DNA from: Armatimonadia bacterium
GTDB lineage: Bacteria; Armatimonadota; Zipacnadia; Zipacnadales; JABUFB01
Assembly (NCBI GenBank): GCA_039679385.1
Contig: JBDKVB010000153.1
Span: 1 to 61,134 of the forward strand
Direction of reading: 5' to 3'
DNA: 61,134 nucleotides
Shown: in pieces, positions 49,554 through 58,726 of the stretch
How positions within the stretch are numbered: position 1 is the stretch's first letter
Layout of the letters: each line of letters opens with the position of its first letter
Made by a program: the position numbers and the translations under genes
The notes under the pieces: model-generated
The model's input: only the letters and a program-made list of their open reading frames with translations
The model's database searches: none
What the model was told of the DNA's origin: nothing

Positions 49554-51785
49554 CTACTCGGCACCCGGCGATATCACGATCTCCTCGGCCGGTGCGGTGT
49601 CCAGCTCCAGGACCTCGCCGCTGAACTGGAAGGTCTTGCCGTCCCCGCAGCCGACGGTGCAGGTAGCCTCGCCGAAGGGGTTCGCCAGCCGCAGGTGAGA
49701 GCCGGCCTCGCTGACGATGCGCACCAGTTGCAGGCGACCGTTCTCCCGGCGAGCCGAAACCATGAAGGCACCCTCGGCCCGAAGGCCCTCAAAAGACACG
49801 TCACGCCACCACCAGGGAACAGCCGGCAGTATCCGCAGCGTCCCGTGCGAGCACTGCACAAGCAACTCCAGGACCGCTGCACCGGCGGCCATCGTGGCCT
49901 CGATCTGCATGATCCGCGGACGGCCGGCCATGGTGGTGAAGCCCCGAAACTGGGAGTCGTGCGAGCTGTTGTACCCGCGTCCCATGAAGCAGCGACGGTA
50001 GATACCCAGGAGCACGTCCGCCATTTCGGCGTTCCCCGTCCGTGCCTGCAGGATCGCCGCCCAGGGCATGCACCAGCCGGTCCAGCGCCCCATTCCTTGG
50101 CTGGTCCAGGTGCCGAAGGACGCGTCGATCAGGGCCCGGTCCTTCTCGCTGCCATGGTAGTCAAAGACGTCAAAGGGGTACAGACCGGCCAGGTGCGAGT
50201 GATGCCGGTGGCTTTCCGACAGCGACTGCCCCTCCCACAGGTAGATCTCGCGTCCGTCGGGATCCGTCGCCGCGAGCGGAAGCCGAGCGTCGATGTCACG
50301 CCACCGAGCACAGTTCTCCTCGTCGATCGCCAGAACCTCCGAGGCTTCCACAAGCGCCCGGCACAGGAAGTGGATATTCGCCAACTGGAAGCTCGCGTTC
50401 TTGCCCCAGGCGTGCTTGCCTGCCCCGCCGAACTCCGGCGACACGCTGACCGGCAGCGACCAGTGCTCGCCGTCGTCCTCGAGCATGGCCTCGTAGACCC
50501 GCATGGCCCCCTTCATGAAGGGGTAGGCCGTATCGCGCAGGAATCGCTCATCCATCGTGTAGCGCCACTGCATCCACATCAGTTGACCCGTCCAGGCCGT
50601 CGACCCGTGGTCGATCGAACCTGTCCAGAACCCGCCCATGCAGGTGCAGCGGTCGTCCACAGCATGGGGCAGTTGCAGACCATCCTCCACGCCGGCGAAG
50701 ATGCGGGCGTTCTCCCGCAGACGCGGCTCCCAGCCACGGACCATTTCCCACAGCGGCTCCAGGGCCGGGATGTAGTTCCCGGCGAAGACCGGCCAGTAGC
50801 ACTCCTGTACGTTGATGTTGAAGTGATAGTCGCACTGCCATGGTGGGAGGCAGTATTCCTCGACCCACGGGCCCTGTAGCGACGCAGCAGGCCCACCAGG
50901 CACCGAGAGCCCCGCCAGCTTGTACATCGCCAGGTAGTACAGCAGCTCGCGGTCACGGTCGGGCAGGGCCAGGGCAGCAACGCGAGACCAGTAGCCGGCC
51001 CACCAGGAGGCTGTGCGGTCGGAGAGCTGCGCATACCCCGCCTCGGCATGCTCACTCAGGGTCTGCAGCGCCTCCTCACGGGCAGCCTCAGGGGTCTCAC
51101 CGTAGACGCTGGTGATCAGGATCTCCGTGCCTGCCTCGCTGCGCTTCGCCTGCCAGGCGACACACATGGCCGGCTCGCCCGGGCACTCCTGAACCCACCC
51201 GCCGACTTCCTCCCCGTCAAACACCTGGGCCGGCGGGAATCCGTACTTGCGGAAGTGCTCCAGCACTTCGGGAGCGTCCGGCGGCTGCGAGTGGACCTCT
51301 ACTTCGGTCCCCTCTACCAGAATCGCCAGAACCGGGTCATGCCGCATCAGGGCTGCTCTGAGGGTCGCATCACCCTCAACCTCGATCTCGGCCTCCGAGC
51401 TGCCCAGGTCCAGATAGCCGGTGCGAAGCACCTTGCCCTCCGGCAGGCGCAGGTCCACACGTCCCATCGGCAGACGCGTCGGACGAGACGGCCACGACTC
51501 ATCGCCAGTCCGAGTGCCCTCAAAAGCTCGCCGCAGGCTCTCCTCGTCGTCCTCCTCCAGCCAGCGCTTGAGGTTGCGGTAACTGGCCTCTTCGTTCCAG
51601 GTGATCCCGCCGCGGTGATCCCAGTAGTCCTGGCGGTTGATAGTGATGCAGACCTCCCGCTCGCCGCCCCAGAGGAGTGCGCCAAAGGTGCCGTTGCCTA
51701 GCGGAACCCCGTAATGCGTCTGCGTCAGAGGGAAATGCCACACCAGTCTCTGAAGCAGGAACGGGTGACGCGATGTCGGACTCAT
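49554..51785 (-). CDS. GH95-like glycoside hydrolase
   Basis: A 743-residue enzyme related to GH95 alpha-L-fucosidases/galactosidases. N-terminal beta-sandwich opens with P-L-G-N-G-T-F-G-A-L-L-W-G-G. The alpha/alpha-barrel shows N-I-N-V-Q-E-C-Y-W-P (about 322, the two Asn of the active site), S-P-E-F-G-G (about 450, acid Glu), H-R-H-H-S-H-L-A-G-L-Y-P (about 527). The late D-A-N-F-G motif is Q-I-E-A-T-M, so the usual Asp is Glu. No signal peptide. ATG follows GGAGG by 6 nt. Together with GH29 it suggests fucose-containing substrates. Confidence 0.8.
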   Translation of the reverse strand: MSPTSRHPFLLQRLVWHFPLTQTHYGVPLGNGTFGALLWGGEREVCITINRQDYWDHRGGITWNEEASYRNLKRWLEEDDEESLRRAFEGTRTGDESWPSRPTRLPMGRVDLRLPEGKVLRTGYLDLGSSEAEIEVEGDATLRAALMRHDPVLAILVEGTEVEVHSQPPDAPEVLEHFRKYGFPPAQVFDGEEVGGWVQECPGEPAMCVAWQAKRSEAGTEILITSVYGETPEAAREEALQTLSEHAEAGYAQLSDRTASWWAGYWSRVAALALPDRDRELLYYLAMYKLAGLSVPGGPAASLQGPWVEEYCLPPWQCDYHFNINVQECYWPVFAGNYIPALEPLWEMVRGWEPRLRENARIFAGVEDGLQLPHAVDDRCTCMGGFWTGSIDHGSTAWTGQLMWMQWRYTMDERFLRDTAYPFMKGAMRVYEAMLEDDGEHWSLPVSVSPEFGGAGKHAWGKNASFQLANIHFLCRALVEASEVLAIDEENCARWRDIDARLPLAATDPDGREIYLWEGQSLSESHRHHSHLAGLYPFDVFDYHGSEKDRALIDASFGTWTSQGMGRWTGWCMPWAAILQARTGNAEMADVLLGIYRRCFMGRGYNSSHDSQFRGFTTMAGRPRIMQIEATMAAGAAVLELLVQCSHGTLRILPAVPWWWRDVSFEGLRAEGAFMVSARRENGRLQLVRIVSEAGSHLRLANPFGEATCTVGCGDGKTFQFSGEVLELDTAPAEEIVISPGAE

Positions 51786-51828
51786 TCAATGCCTCCTGTA
51801 CGGACCAATCGAAAGACCAGAGGAGCGT

Positions 51829-52605
51829 TCACGGCTCCGGGCGTGGCAGAGGCTTGGTCTCGCACCTCGGACAGTACACCCGTGTCAGCGCCAGGGCCGT
51901 GTCGATGACGTCCTTCGCCTTCATCAGGTGCACCGGCGCATCGCCGATCCGGCCGTCGGTAATCCTGTTTCGTGCCCGCATCGCGCTCTCGAGTGGAGCC
52001 CACTCGATCTTGCACGGGCCATTGCGCCACAGCACACTCCAGGCCTCTTGCACCGAGCCGTCCCCAGCGAGGACCTTGCGCGGAAACTGCCGGTACCCCA
52101 GGCAGTGTACACGCGCCATGGTCTCCCCGATGTGCGCGGCGGTGTTACGGTCCATCCCCACTCCCAGCAGCAGCACCTTCCCGCCCATATCCGCGAGCTT
52201 ACCCAGGGGCGACCGACGGTCAAAGGTCAAGAGCTCCAGGTGCTCACGAGTCAGCTCCTCTGCCAGAGGGCCTATCGCTGCATAGGGATGTGTCGGATGC
52301 ACGCTGCGATGCGCCTGCGGTCTCTTCCGCAGGGCCTCCGTGATCGCGCCATTGTACGAGGGCGTGGTGCGGACATCGAAGACTTCTGCCCGCCCATGGT
52401 TGAAGGTCGGGACCATCACGGTGCCGCTCGGACCGACAACCTCCAGCAGTGCATCCACCACAGCCTCTGCCCCACCCTCGACGTAGCCGAAGGCGCTCAG
52501 GGAACTGTGGACTTGGAGCAGCTCGCCCTCACAAAGGCCTAGTTCACCTAGGCCGCGCACGATCATCGCCCGGGAGACAACGGCCTTCCCCACCGGATCA
52601 TACAA
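51829..52605 (-). CDS. AAC(3)-family N-acetyltransferase
   Basis: A 258-residue acetyl-CoA-dependent acyltransferase of the aminoglycoside 3-N-acetyltransferase fold: L-Q-V-H-S-S-L-S-A-F-G-Y-V-E-G-G, G-T-V-M-V-P-T-F, H-P-T-H-P-Y-A-A-I-G. A short C-terminal C-P-R-C may bind zinc. In glycan clusters such proteins may acetylate amino sugars, and antibiotic resistance is not implied. TTG 52605 is the most likely start; an in-frame ATG at 52566 is an alternative, but would trim conserved helix. Confidence 0.85.
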   Translation of the reverse strand: MYDPVGKAVVSRAMIVRGLGELGLCEGELLQVHSSLSAFGYVEGGAEAVVDALLEVVGPSGTVMVPTFNHGRAEVFDVRTTPSYNGAITEALRKRPQAHRSVHPTHPYAAIGPLAEELTREHLELLTFDRRSPLGKLADMGGKVLLLGVGMDRNTAAHIGETMARVHCLGYRQFPRKVLAGDGSVQEAWSVLWRNGPCKIEWAPLESAMRARNRITDGRIGDAPVHLMKAKDVIDTALALTRVYCPRCETKPLPRPEP

Positions 52606-52630
52606 AATGTCATCGCTCCCAAGAGGGGGG

Positions 52631-52660
52631 AGTGTACTCGCTTCTTGATAGGTTATGCAA
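52631..52660 (-). promoter_or_regulatory. Candidate promoter of the AAC(3)-like gene
   Basis: TTGCAT (52655-52660) and TACACT (52631-52636) on the minus strand with an 18-bp spacer. Moderate match. Confidence 0.4.
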
Positions 52661-52825
52661 GCGCGAGCGAATTCCTCCCCGTCCGGAAACCCTCTGGAGA
52701 CTGCCTGATAGGCTCAAGAACACGGGCCTTCCCCACTCCTTGTCTGAGCCGGGCAGGTTGTAGCCGCAGGACCGGGGAAGTAGCCGCCACGGACGGCCCA
52801 CCTGCACTTGACGTGAGGTTCGCTG

Positions 52826-54958
52826 ATGGCGTCTCATGAATTGAACGGTCTGTGGCCAGTACCCCGTGAAGTCCGTCGCTTCCCAGGATCCCTGTACATC
52901 GGTACCGGCGTCGCCGGTCCTCATCCCCAGGCCTGTGTGGTGGATGCCGACCATACCTTCGCCGGCCAACTACTCTCCCAACGTCTGCACGCCCCGGTGC
53001 AGGTGACGTCTCCTGCTGGGAGGGTCGCAGTGCGTCTGGTCGTCGACGCCGACCTTCCCGCAGCACGGCTTCTGCACCCGAACCAGCGCGTCGAGGCTTA
53101 CACCCTCGCGGTCGACACCCAGGGCATCACTCTCGTCGCCGCCTCAACCGAAGGACTACTGCGAGGCGTCTCAACGCTCCTGCAGCTCTTCCGGGACGAG
53201 GGTGACGCTCTCCTCTGCCCGTGTCTGCAGATTACCGACTGGCCCCACTTCCGCTATCGCTGCGCTTCCGATTGGCTGCTGAACGCCGAGATCAACCGCT
53301 GGGGCTACGACTGGGGTGACGGTGTCGAGGCCTTCTGCCGCCGCGCCGAGCGCAAGCTCGACTTCTGCTTCGAGCACAAGATCAACCAGGTCTGGTTCGA
53401 CGGCCTCGGGTGGTCCACTGACCGCACACCCCGCTACGCCGACCTGATGCGACACCTGAACCGCTACGCCCGGCAGCGGGGAATCAGCCTCGTCTTCGCC
53501 GGCTACGGTGGCGGCTACGGCACGTCATACCAGGTCTCGGAACTCTACCGCTGCGGGTACCAGGGCCAGGTCTTCCTGAACCGCGAGAGCTACCCGGACG
53601 GCCCCGAGTACTTCTGCTGCGGACTGCCGGGCGCTGCCGGAGCCCGACGCTACGGCACCTGCCTCACCAACGACGACCTCCAGGACCTCAAGCTGCGTGA
53701 GATGGAGCACTTCGTCGCCACCGTCCAGCCCGGCGCGATGTACCTCCACGACATCGACACCGGCTATCTGTCCGAGAGCCACGAAGCCTGGCTGATGCGT
53801 TGCCCCAAGTGCCGCGAGCGCTTCCCCAGCGACGAGATGGCAGACCCTCGGGGCCAGGCAGGAGCCGTCGCCGCGTGGTTCCGCAAGGTCTGCGATCGAC
53901 TGTCCCAGATCCCGCCGACCTCGGACTACCGCCCTGCCGAGGATCTCTGTCTCCTCTTCACTTCGCCGGTCTACACCCACTTCCGCGAGCCTGGGCAACC
54001 CGAGGTCTGGCGCGAGGAAGTCGAGTACTTCCGTGTCCTCAGTTCCCTCCTGGGGCCCGCGCCGCAGGTGCAGTTCGGTATCCGCGAGCAGTTCCTGGAG
54101 CCCGACGGCAGCAAGCGCATCGCCCAGTTGGCAGACGCCCTGGAGGCGGTCGGCAACGGTCACGGGGTCTATGTCATCTCCTTCTGCGGCGGCGACAACT
54201 ACCTCAGCGACGACCTGGTCAATGCCTCCTGCGTCTTCGCCCACCTTTTCGAGGGTGCGCGCTCAGTCTGTCTCTCCAATGGCGGCGTCCACGAGGAGCC
54301 GACCCAGCTCCTCAACGCCCGCGCGCTCTGGAGTGGCCCGGAATCGGGCTACGCAGACCAACCGGCTGACGCTTCCCAGGCCCAGTCTCTCGTGGACCAG
54401 GTGATTGCCGGGACCTATCGCGCCGCCTCCGTGTTTGGTTCTCAGGGAGCGCTTCACGAGGCTTGCTGTCATCTGTGGGGCCCGGAGGCCGGGGAGCATA
54501 TGTTCCGCGCCTACACCTGCGAGCCCGACGGTATGCGTGGACCGGTATCCCGCGTCTGGTGGGCCATCACTCGCGAGGTCCGCCGCTTCCGAGGCGATCT
54601 GAACGCCCACGGCTGGACCTGGGAGAGCCTGCGCGAGCTCTGGCAGACCCGGGTTCAGGTCACCGCAGAGGCTCTTGAGCACGCCCAGAAGGCCTTGCAG
54701 GCCCGCGAGGACCCCGACCTCCGCTGGTTCGTCACTTGCCTGGGTGTCGGCCTGCGCTTCGCCCGAATCGTCCTGGCAGCCGTCGAGGTCCGTTGCGGCG
54801 AGGCCAACGCAGGCACTGTCCTGACCGCCTCCCTCGAGGAACTCGAAGCCTACCTGTCGGCCCTTCCTCTCAGTGGCCGCGCCGACATCCTCGGCGGCGA
54901 CCCGGGATGCTGGCAGGAGACTCTCGAACTCTTGCGCGAGGTGACTTCCGCCTCCTGA
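52826..54958 (+). CDS. GH20-like glycoside hydrolase protein
   Basis: A 710-residue protein. Residues about 5-135 resemble the GH20b domain that precedes beta-hexosaminidase barrels (Y-T-L-A-V-D-T-Q-G-I-T-L-V-A-A-S-T-E-G-L-L-R-G). The barrel begins with I-T-D-W-P-H-F-R-Y-R. The paired Asp-Glu of GH20 is not evident; Y-L-H-D-I-D-T-G-Y at about 306 occupies a likely active-site strand. The C-terminal 200 residues are helical. No signal peptide. Activity on GlcNAc is therefore uncertain. Start ATG 52826 follows GTGAGG. Followed by the secreted protein gene 54 bp downstream. Confidence 0.72.
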   Translation: MASHELNGLWPVPREVRRFPGSLYIGTGVAGPHPQACVVDADHTFAGQLLSQRLHAPVQVTSPAGRVAVRLVVDADLPAARLLHPNQRVEAYTLAVDTQGITLVAASTEGLLRGVSTLLQLFRDEGDALLCPCLQITDWPHFRYRCASDWLLNAEINRWGYDWGDGVEAFCRRAERKLDFCFEHKINQVWFDGLGWSTDRTPRYADLMRHLNRYARQRGISLVFAGYGGGYGTSYQVSELYRCGYQGQVFLNRESYPDGPEYFCCGLPGAAGARRYGTCLTNDDLQDLKLREMEHFVATVQPGAMYLHDIDTGYLSESHEAWLMRCPKCRERFPSDEMADPRGQAGAVAAWFRKVCDRLSQIPPTSDYRPAEDLCLLFTSPVYTHFREPGQPEVWREEVEYFRVLSSLLGPAPQVQFGIREQFLEPDGSKRIAQLADALEAVGNGHGVYVISFCGGDNYLSDDLVNASCVFAHLFEGARSVCLSNGGVHEEPTQLLNARALWSGPESGYADQPADASQAQSLVDQVIAGTYRAASVFGSQGALHEACCHLWGPEAGEHMFRAYTCEPDGMRGPVSRVWWAITREVRRFRGDLNAHGWTWESLRELWQTRVQVTAEALEHAQKALQAREDPDLRWFVTCLGVGLRFARIVLAAVEVRCGEANAGTVLTASLEELEAYLSALPLSGRADILGGDPGCWQETLELLREVTSAS

Positions 54959-55012
54959 CCCAGACGCACTAGACATGACGCGACGCAGCATCAAGCCTGA
55001 AGGAGATGTGAC

Positions 55013-57163
55013 ATGTACGCAACGGTCTCACTGGCACTCATGCTCCTCCTGCTGTTCGCTCTCGTCCTTCCCGCCGGCGCGGCTGAGCTTCCTCAATGGC
55101 CGCCGCGGGACTACCTGCTCACGAGCCTCGTCGACGGCATCGAGCCGATCCTCAAGAGCCAGGACCTCGCGACCGGCCGCTTCGGCAGCCAGCCCTGGAT
55201 CTGCTCCGACCAGAACGTCCTCATCACCCTTGCCGCAGCCTGGTCCATCCAAGACGCGAACAACCCCTGGTACCACAGCGACCGCGTGCTGAACGCCATC
55301 GCAAAAGGTGGCGAGGCGCTGGTGGACGATCAGGACGCGAAGGGGATGTGGATCTTCCGCAAGAAGGACAACTCCACCTGGGGCCAGATCCACATGCCCT
55401 GGACCTATAGCCGTTGGATCAGAACCTACCTCATCGTCAAGGACGCTCTTCCCGCCGAGTCGCGGGCCAAGTGGGAGAAGGGCCTGCTCCTCGGGTTCAA
55501 GGGCATCCGCAGCTACGCCGACGGTGGCATCCACAACATCCCGACGCACCATGCAATGGCGCTGTACATCGCGGGCATCGCCTTCAACAATGAGGAGTGG
55601 AAGGAGGCCGCCCGCAAGTTCATGGCGCGAGTAGTCGAGAAGCAGGACCCGTCCGGGTTCTGGTCGGAGAACTTCGGGCCGGTCGTCGGCTACAACGAGG
55701 TCTACGTCGAGGCCCTCGGCGTCTACTACACCTTCTCCAAGGACCCTGTGGTCCTTGAGGCACTGCGCCGTTCCGCCAGGTTCCACTCCAGCATGCTGTG
55801 GCCCAACGGCTCTCCCGTTCCCTGCATTGACGAGCGGCAGATCTACCACTCGGGCATCGACGCCGGGAACGTGGGCTTCACCTGGACCCCGGAGGGTCGG
55901 GGCTACCTGCGGCAGCAGATCGGCCTGGTCATGGCCGCCGGCCGCCTGACCAGTTCCGAGTACGCCGCGAACATGCTTCTGTACGGAGGCACCGGCGACA
56001 GCATCCTGCCCGCAGCCTCAGGCGACAAGGCTACCGTCTACCTCGGCAACAAGGACGCCGTCGTCACTCGCAGCAAGCCCTGGCAGTGGGCGATGTCGGC
56101 CTACGCCTGTCCCGTTCCGACCAGCCGCTGGATCCAGGACCGGCACAACCTCGTCGACGTCTACTACGACGACTTCGGACTGGTCGCCGGCGGCGGCAAT
56201 ACCAAGCTGCAGCCCTACTGGTCCACCTTCACCGTCGGCGATCCCGAGCTGCTCAAGCAGAAGGCGGGCGACGAGAGCCCCAACTTCGCCCCCGCCATCG
56301 ACCTGAAGTGGACGCCGGACAAGGCCACCCTATCTGACGCGGGCGACGGACAGAAGCTGAGCCTGCAGTACGGTAGCCAGAGCTGCAGCGTCTCTGTCCT
56401 CCCCGAGAACGGCAACCTCAAGCTCCTCTACGAGGCACCCGCGGATCAGCGCGTCGAGGCACACCTGCCGCTGATGAACCGGGCCAAGCGCATCGTCCTT
56501 GCGGATGGCACCAAGCTCCCTCTGGGCGAGTCGCTGACACTCACTTCCGAGCAGGTCGGCCCGTGGTTCGCCTACGGCGACCTGAAGGTCACCATGCCCA
56601 CAGGCGCGCGCCTGCTGTGGCCTGCCATGCAGCATGATCCGTACACGAAGGACGGTCACTCCGGGCTGTCCGTCGCCAAGCTCGTCCTGGCAATGCCCTT
56701 CACAAAGGGCGTCTCCCGGCAGGAAGTCGTTCTCTCCCGCGTACCGGTCGAGAAGTTCGACGGCACCGTCTTCGAGGCCCGCGATCTGAAGTTCGCCGTC
56801 GCTGGCGATGCCTACACAAAGCGCCTCGATGACCTGGGGTCGCAGTTGCTGGGTGGCAGGAACCTCGGCGCGTCGCTCGCCTTCACCGTGCCGGTTGAGA
56901 AGACGGGACGCTACGAACTCCTCGGCGACTTCGTGATCGCGCCCATGTATGCCATCGTCCAGGTCAGCGTCGACGGGAAGCCCGTCGGCGCGCCCTACGA
57001 TGCCTGGTACCAGGATGTGGACTCCGGGGATCGCACGTCCTTCGGGGTAGTCGACTTGTCTGCGGGCGACCACGAGGTCAAGATCACGGTTCAGGGCAGG
57101 AACGAAAAGTCCACGGGCTACCTGGTCAGCGTCAAGCGCTGGCTGCTCAGGAACGCCAAGTAG
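55013..57163 (+). CDS. Secreted alpha/alpha-toroid protein, putative polysaccharide lyase
   Basis: A 716-residue exported protein with a strong signal peptide (about 1-23, A-G-A-A). Residues about 40-330 look like an alpha/alpha toroid (repeated helical segments with W-I-R-T-Y-L-I-V, N-I-P-T-H-H-A-M-A-L-Y). The middle is a beta-sandwich (about 340-560), similar in layout to heparinase/alginate lyases, and the last 140 residues form a carbohydrate-binding-like beta-domain with W-Y-Q-D-V-D-S-G-D. No lyase catalytic motif can be assigned with certainty. GGAG is 8 nt before the ATG. It probably works with the upstream GH20-like protein. Confidence 0.6.
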   Translation: MYATVSLALMLLLLFALVLPAGAAELPQWPPRDYLLTSLVDGIEPILKSQDLATGRFGSQPWICSDQNVLITLAAAWSIQDANNPWYHSDRVLNAIAKGGEALVDDQDAKGMWIFRKKDNSTWGQIHMPWTYSRWIRTYLIVKDALPAESRAKWEKGLLLGFKGIRSYADGGIHNIPTHHAMALYIAGIAFNNEEWKEAARKFMARVVEKQDPSGFWSENFGPVVGYNEVYVEALGVYYTFSKDPVVLEALRRSARFHSSMLWPNGSPVPCIDERQIYHSGIDAGNVGFTWTPEGRGYLRQQIGLVMAAGRLTSSEYAANMLLYGGTGDSILPAASGDKATVYLGNKDAVVTRSKPWQWAMSAYACPVPTSRWIQDRHNLVDVYYDDFGLVAGGGNTKLQPYWSTFTVGDPELLKQKAGDESPNFAPAIDLKWTPDKATLSDAGDGQKLSLQYGSQSCSVSVLPENGNLKLLYEAPADQRVEAHLPLMNRAKRIVLADGTKLPLGESLTLTSEQVGPWFAYGDLKVTMPTGARLLWPAMQHDPYTKDGHSGLSVAKLVLAMPFTKGVSRQEVVLSRVPVEKFDGTVFEARDLKFAVAGDAYTKRLDDLGSQLLGGRNLGASLAFTVPVEKTGRYELLGDFVIAPMYAIVQVSVDGKPVGAPYDAWYQDVDSGDRTSFGVVDLSAGDHEVKITVQGRNEKSTGYLVSVKRWLLRNAK

Positions 57164-57264
57164 CTCTCTGGCTGGTCCGGTTCCACTGGGGCCGGGCCAG
57201 CCCTTCCACCAGTGGCGACTTGGGGACTGTGGCCAACGCCCTCGAGCCGGTTCCGCGCGACCTC

Positions 57265-58602
57265 TTACTCTGAGGTCGCAGGAGGCACAGCTTCGGACGG
57301 CTCAACCGCGCAGAATTGGTTGTGCCGTCCGGCGATCCCTGTCAGGATTGCCGCTGCCACCATTCCCACCGGCCACAGGTGCCAGACGGTTCGCCAGGCC
57401 GCCGCGGAGCCCCGTACCTGTCCAACACGGTCCATGATGTGACCCGAGGCCCAACCCGAGGTCGCGGAGCCGACATAGCCCATGGCATCCACGAGTCCGG
57501 CAGCGGTACCTGCCGAAGCGCTCCCGGCGATGTTAGTCGGCATGGCGCAGGCGATCAGCGCCGCCGGTCCGGCTGAGAACATGCCAAGAGCCATGAGCCC
57601 CAGGGGCAGGAGACCCGGCATGCGCTCCATGAGCGCGGGGAAGTTGTAGGTCAGTACGGCCAGCACCAGCAGCGGTGCCGGAACCACCCACCAGGGCAGG
57701 CTGCGGCGGGTTCGCCGAGCCAGGTAGGTAAGCAGCGCGCAGCCGATCGCCCCGCCCAAGGGCAGCAGGAAAGCCTTCCGAGCCGCCTCCTCGGCAGAGC
57801 ATCCGCCGGCCTCGGCCAGGAAGTGCGGTGTCCAGTCCAGCAACCCGTGCCAGCCGAAGCACAGGCAGGTACTCCCCAGGGCCACCATCCACAGCCACGG
57901 ACTCGCCAGGCTTCGCAGCACCGTAACCAGGGGCATCTCCTGCTCCCCTGCTCCTCCCGCAGTTGCCGCCTCCCCCTCCTCGTCCGGCAACCCCAGGTCA
58001 CCCGGGCCCTCACGCACCACCAGCAGGAACAGCCCCACAACCGCGAGGCAGACCCAGCCGGGGATCCAGAAAGCGTAGCGCCAACCGTGCTCACCCGTCG
58101 CATAGCCCGACAGAAGCCAGCTCAGACCGCTGCCGAGGATGTAGGCCGTACCAATCGCGCCCGAACTGACATCGCGCAGGCGCGGCGGGAACCAGTTGGC
58201 GAGGATGCGCACGATGGGCGTCCATCCCAGGGCCTGCAAGTACCCGTTGAGCGCCCACACCGCCGCCATCCACGGGTAGCTGTCGAGGTGTGAGAACACG
58301 AGGTTGAGAAGGGCCGAACCGGTGAGCCCGATTGCGATCATCCGACGCGGACGCAGGTGGTCGGCCAGTACCCCGTTCACCAGCTGTCCCGTCGCGTAGA
58401 AGCTCTTAAGCAGTGCCAACATCAACCCGAGTTGGTTCTTGGAGACACCACGGTCACGAGCAAGCTGCCCCTGGGCGGCCGCCAGGTTCACGCGGCACAG
58501 ATAGAAAGCTGCGTAGGTGACCCAGAGCGCCCCGAGTATCCCTTTGCGCCATCGGGACAGCGCAACACGAGCGTCATCGTAGTAGGTCGTCGGCGAAGGC
58601 AT
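57265..58602 (-). CDS. MFS transporter, OPA (GlpT/UhpT-like) family
   Basis: A 445-residue 12-segment major facilitator of the organophosphate:phosphate antiporter type, with Y-A-A-F-Y-L-C-R-V-N-L in the first helix, G-V-L-A-D-H-L-R-P-R-R between helices 2 and 3, and R-Y-A-F-W-I-P-G. The Arg of the R-V-N motif matches the position that binds phosphate in GlpT. The central loop (about 205-225) is acidic and Gly-rich. Substrate could be a sugar phosphate or phosphonate. It converges with the lyase-like gene; the 101-bp gap contains a weak 7-bp hairpin. Confidence 0.85.
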   Translation of the reverse strand: MPSPTTYYDDARVALSRWRKGILGALWVTYAAFYLCRVNLAAAQGQLARDRGVSKNQLGLMLALLKSFYATGQLVNGVLADHLRPRRMIAIGLTGSALLNLVFSHLDSYPWMAAVWALNGYLQALGWTPIVRILANWFPPRLRDVSSGAIGTAYILGSGLSWLLSGYATGEHGWRYAFWIPGWVCLAVVGLFLLVVREGPGDLGLPDEEGEAATAGGAGEQEMPLVTVLRSLASPWLWMVALGSTCLCFGWHGLLDWTPHFLAEAGGCSAEEAARKAFLLPLGGAIGCALLTYLARRTRRSLPWWVVPAPLLVLAVLTYNFPALMERMPGLLPLGLMALGMFSAGPAALIACAMPTNIAGSASAGTAAGLVDAMGYVGSATSGWASGHIMDRVGQVRGSAAAWRTVWHLWPVGMVAAAILTGIAGRHNQFCAVEPSEAVPPATSE

Positions 58603-58726
58603 GGCCGGTGGTTCGGCAGCCCCCCCGAGGTGACCTCTTGCCGACCTTTCACGCAGGGGAGGTCCTGTACACTTCGCGAGGAATTGTCTAGCCAGTCGAG
58701 CTCAACAATCGTCTCTGGAGGACCGC

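Noticed and set aside
51829-52605. Antibiotic resistance gene
   Set aside because: The AAC(3) fold is present, but the context is glycan metabolism with no mobile element, and environmental members usually have other substrates.
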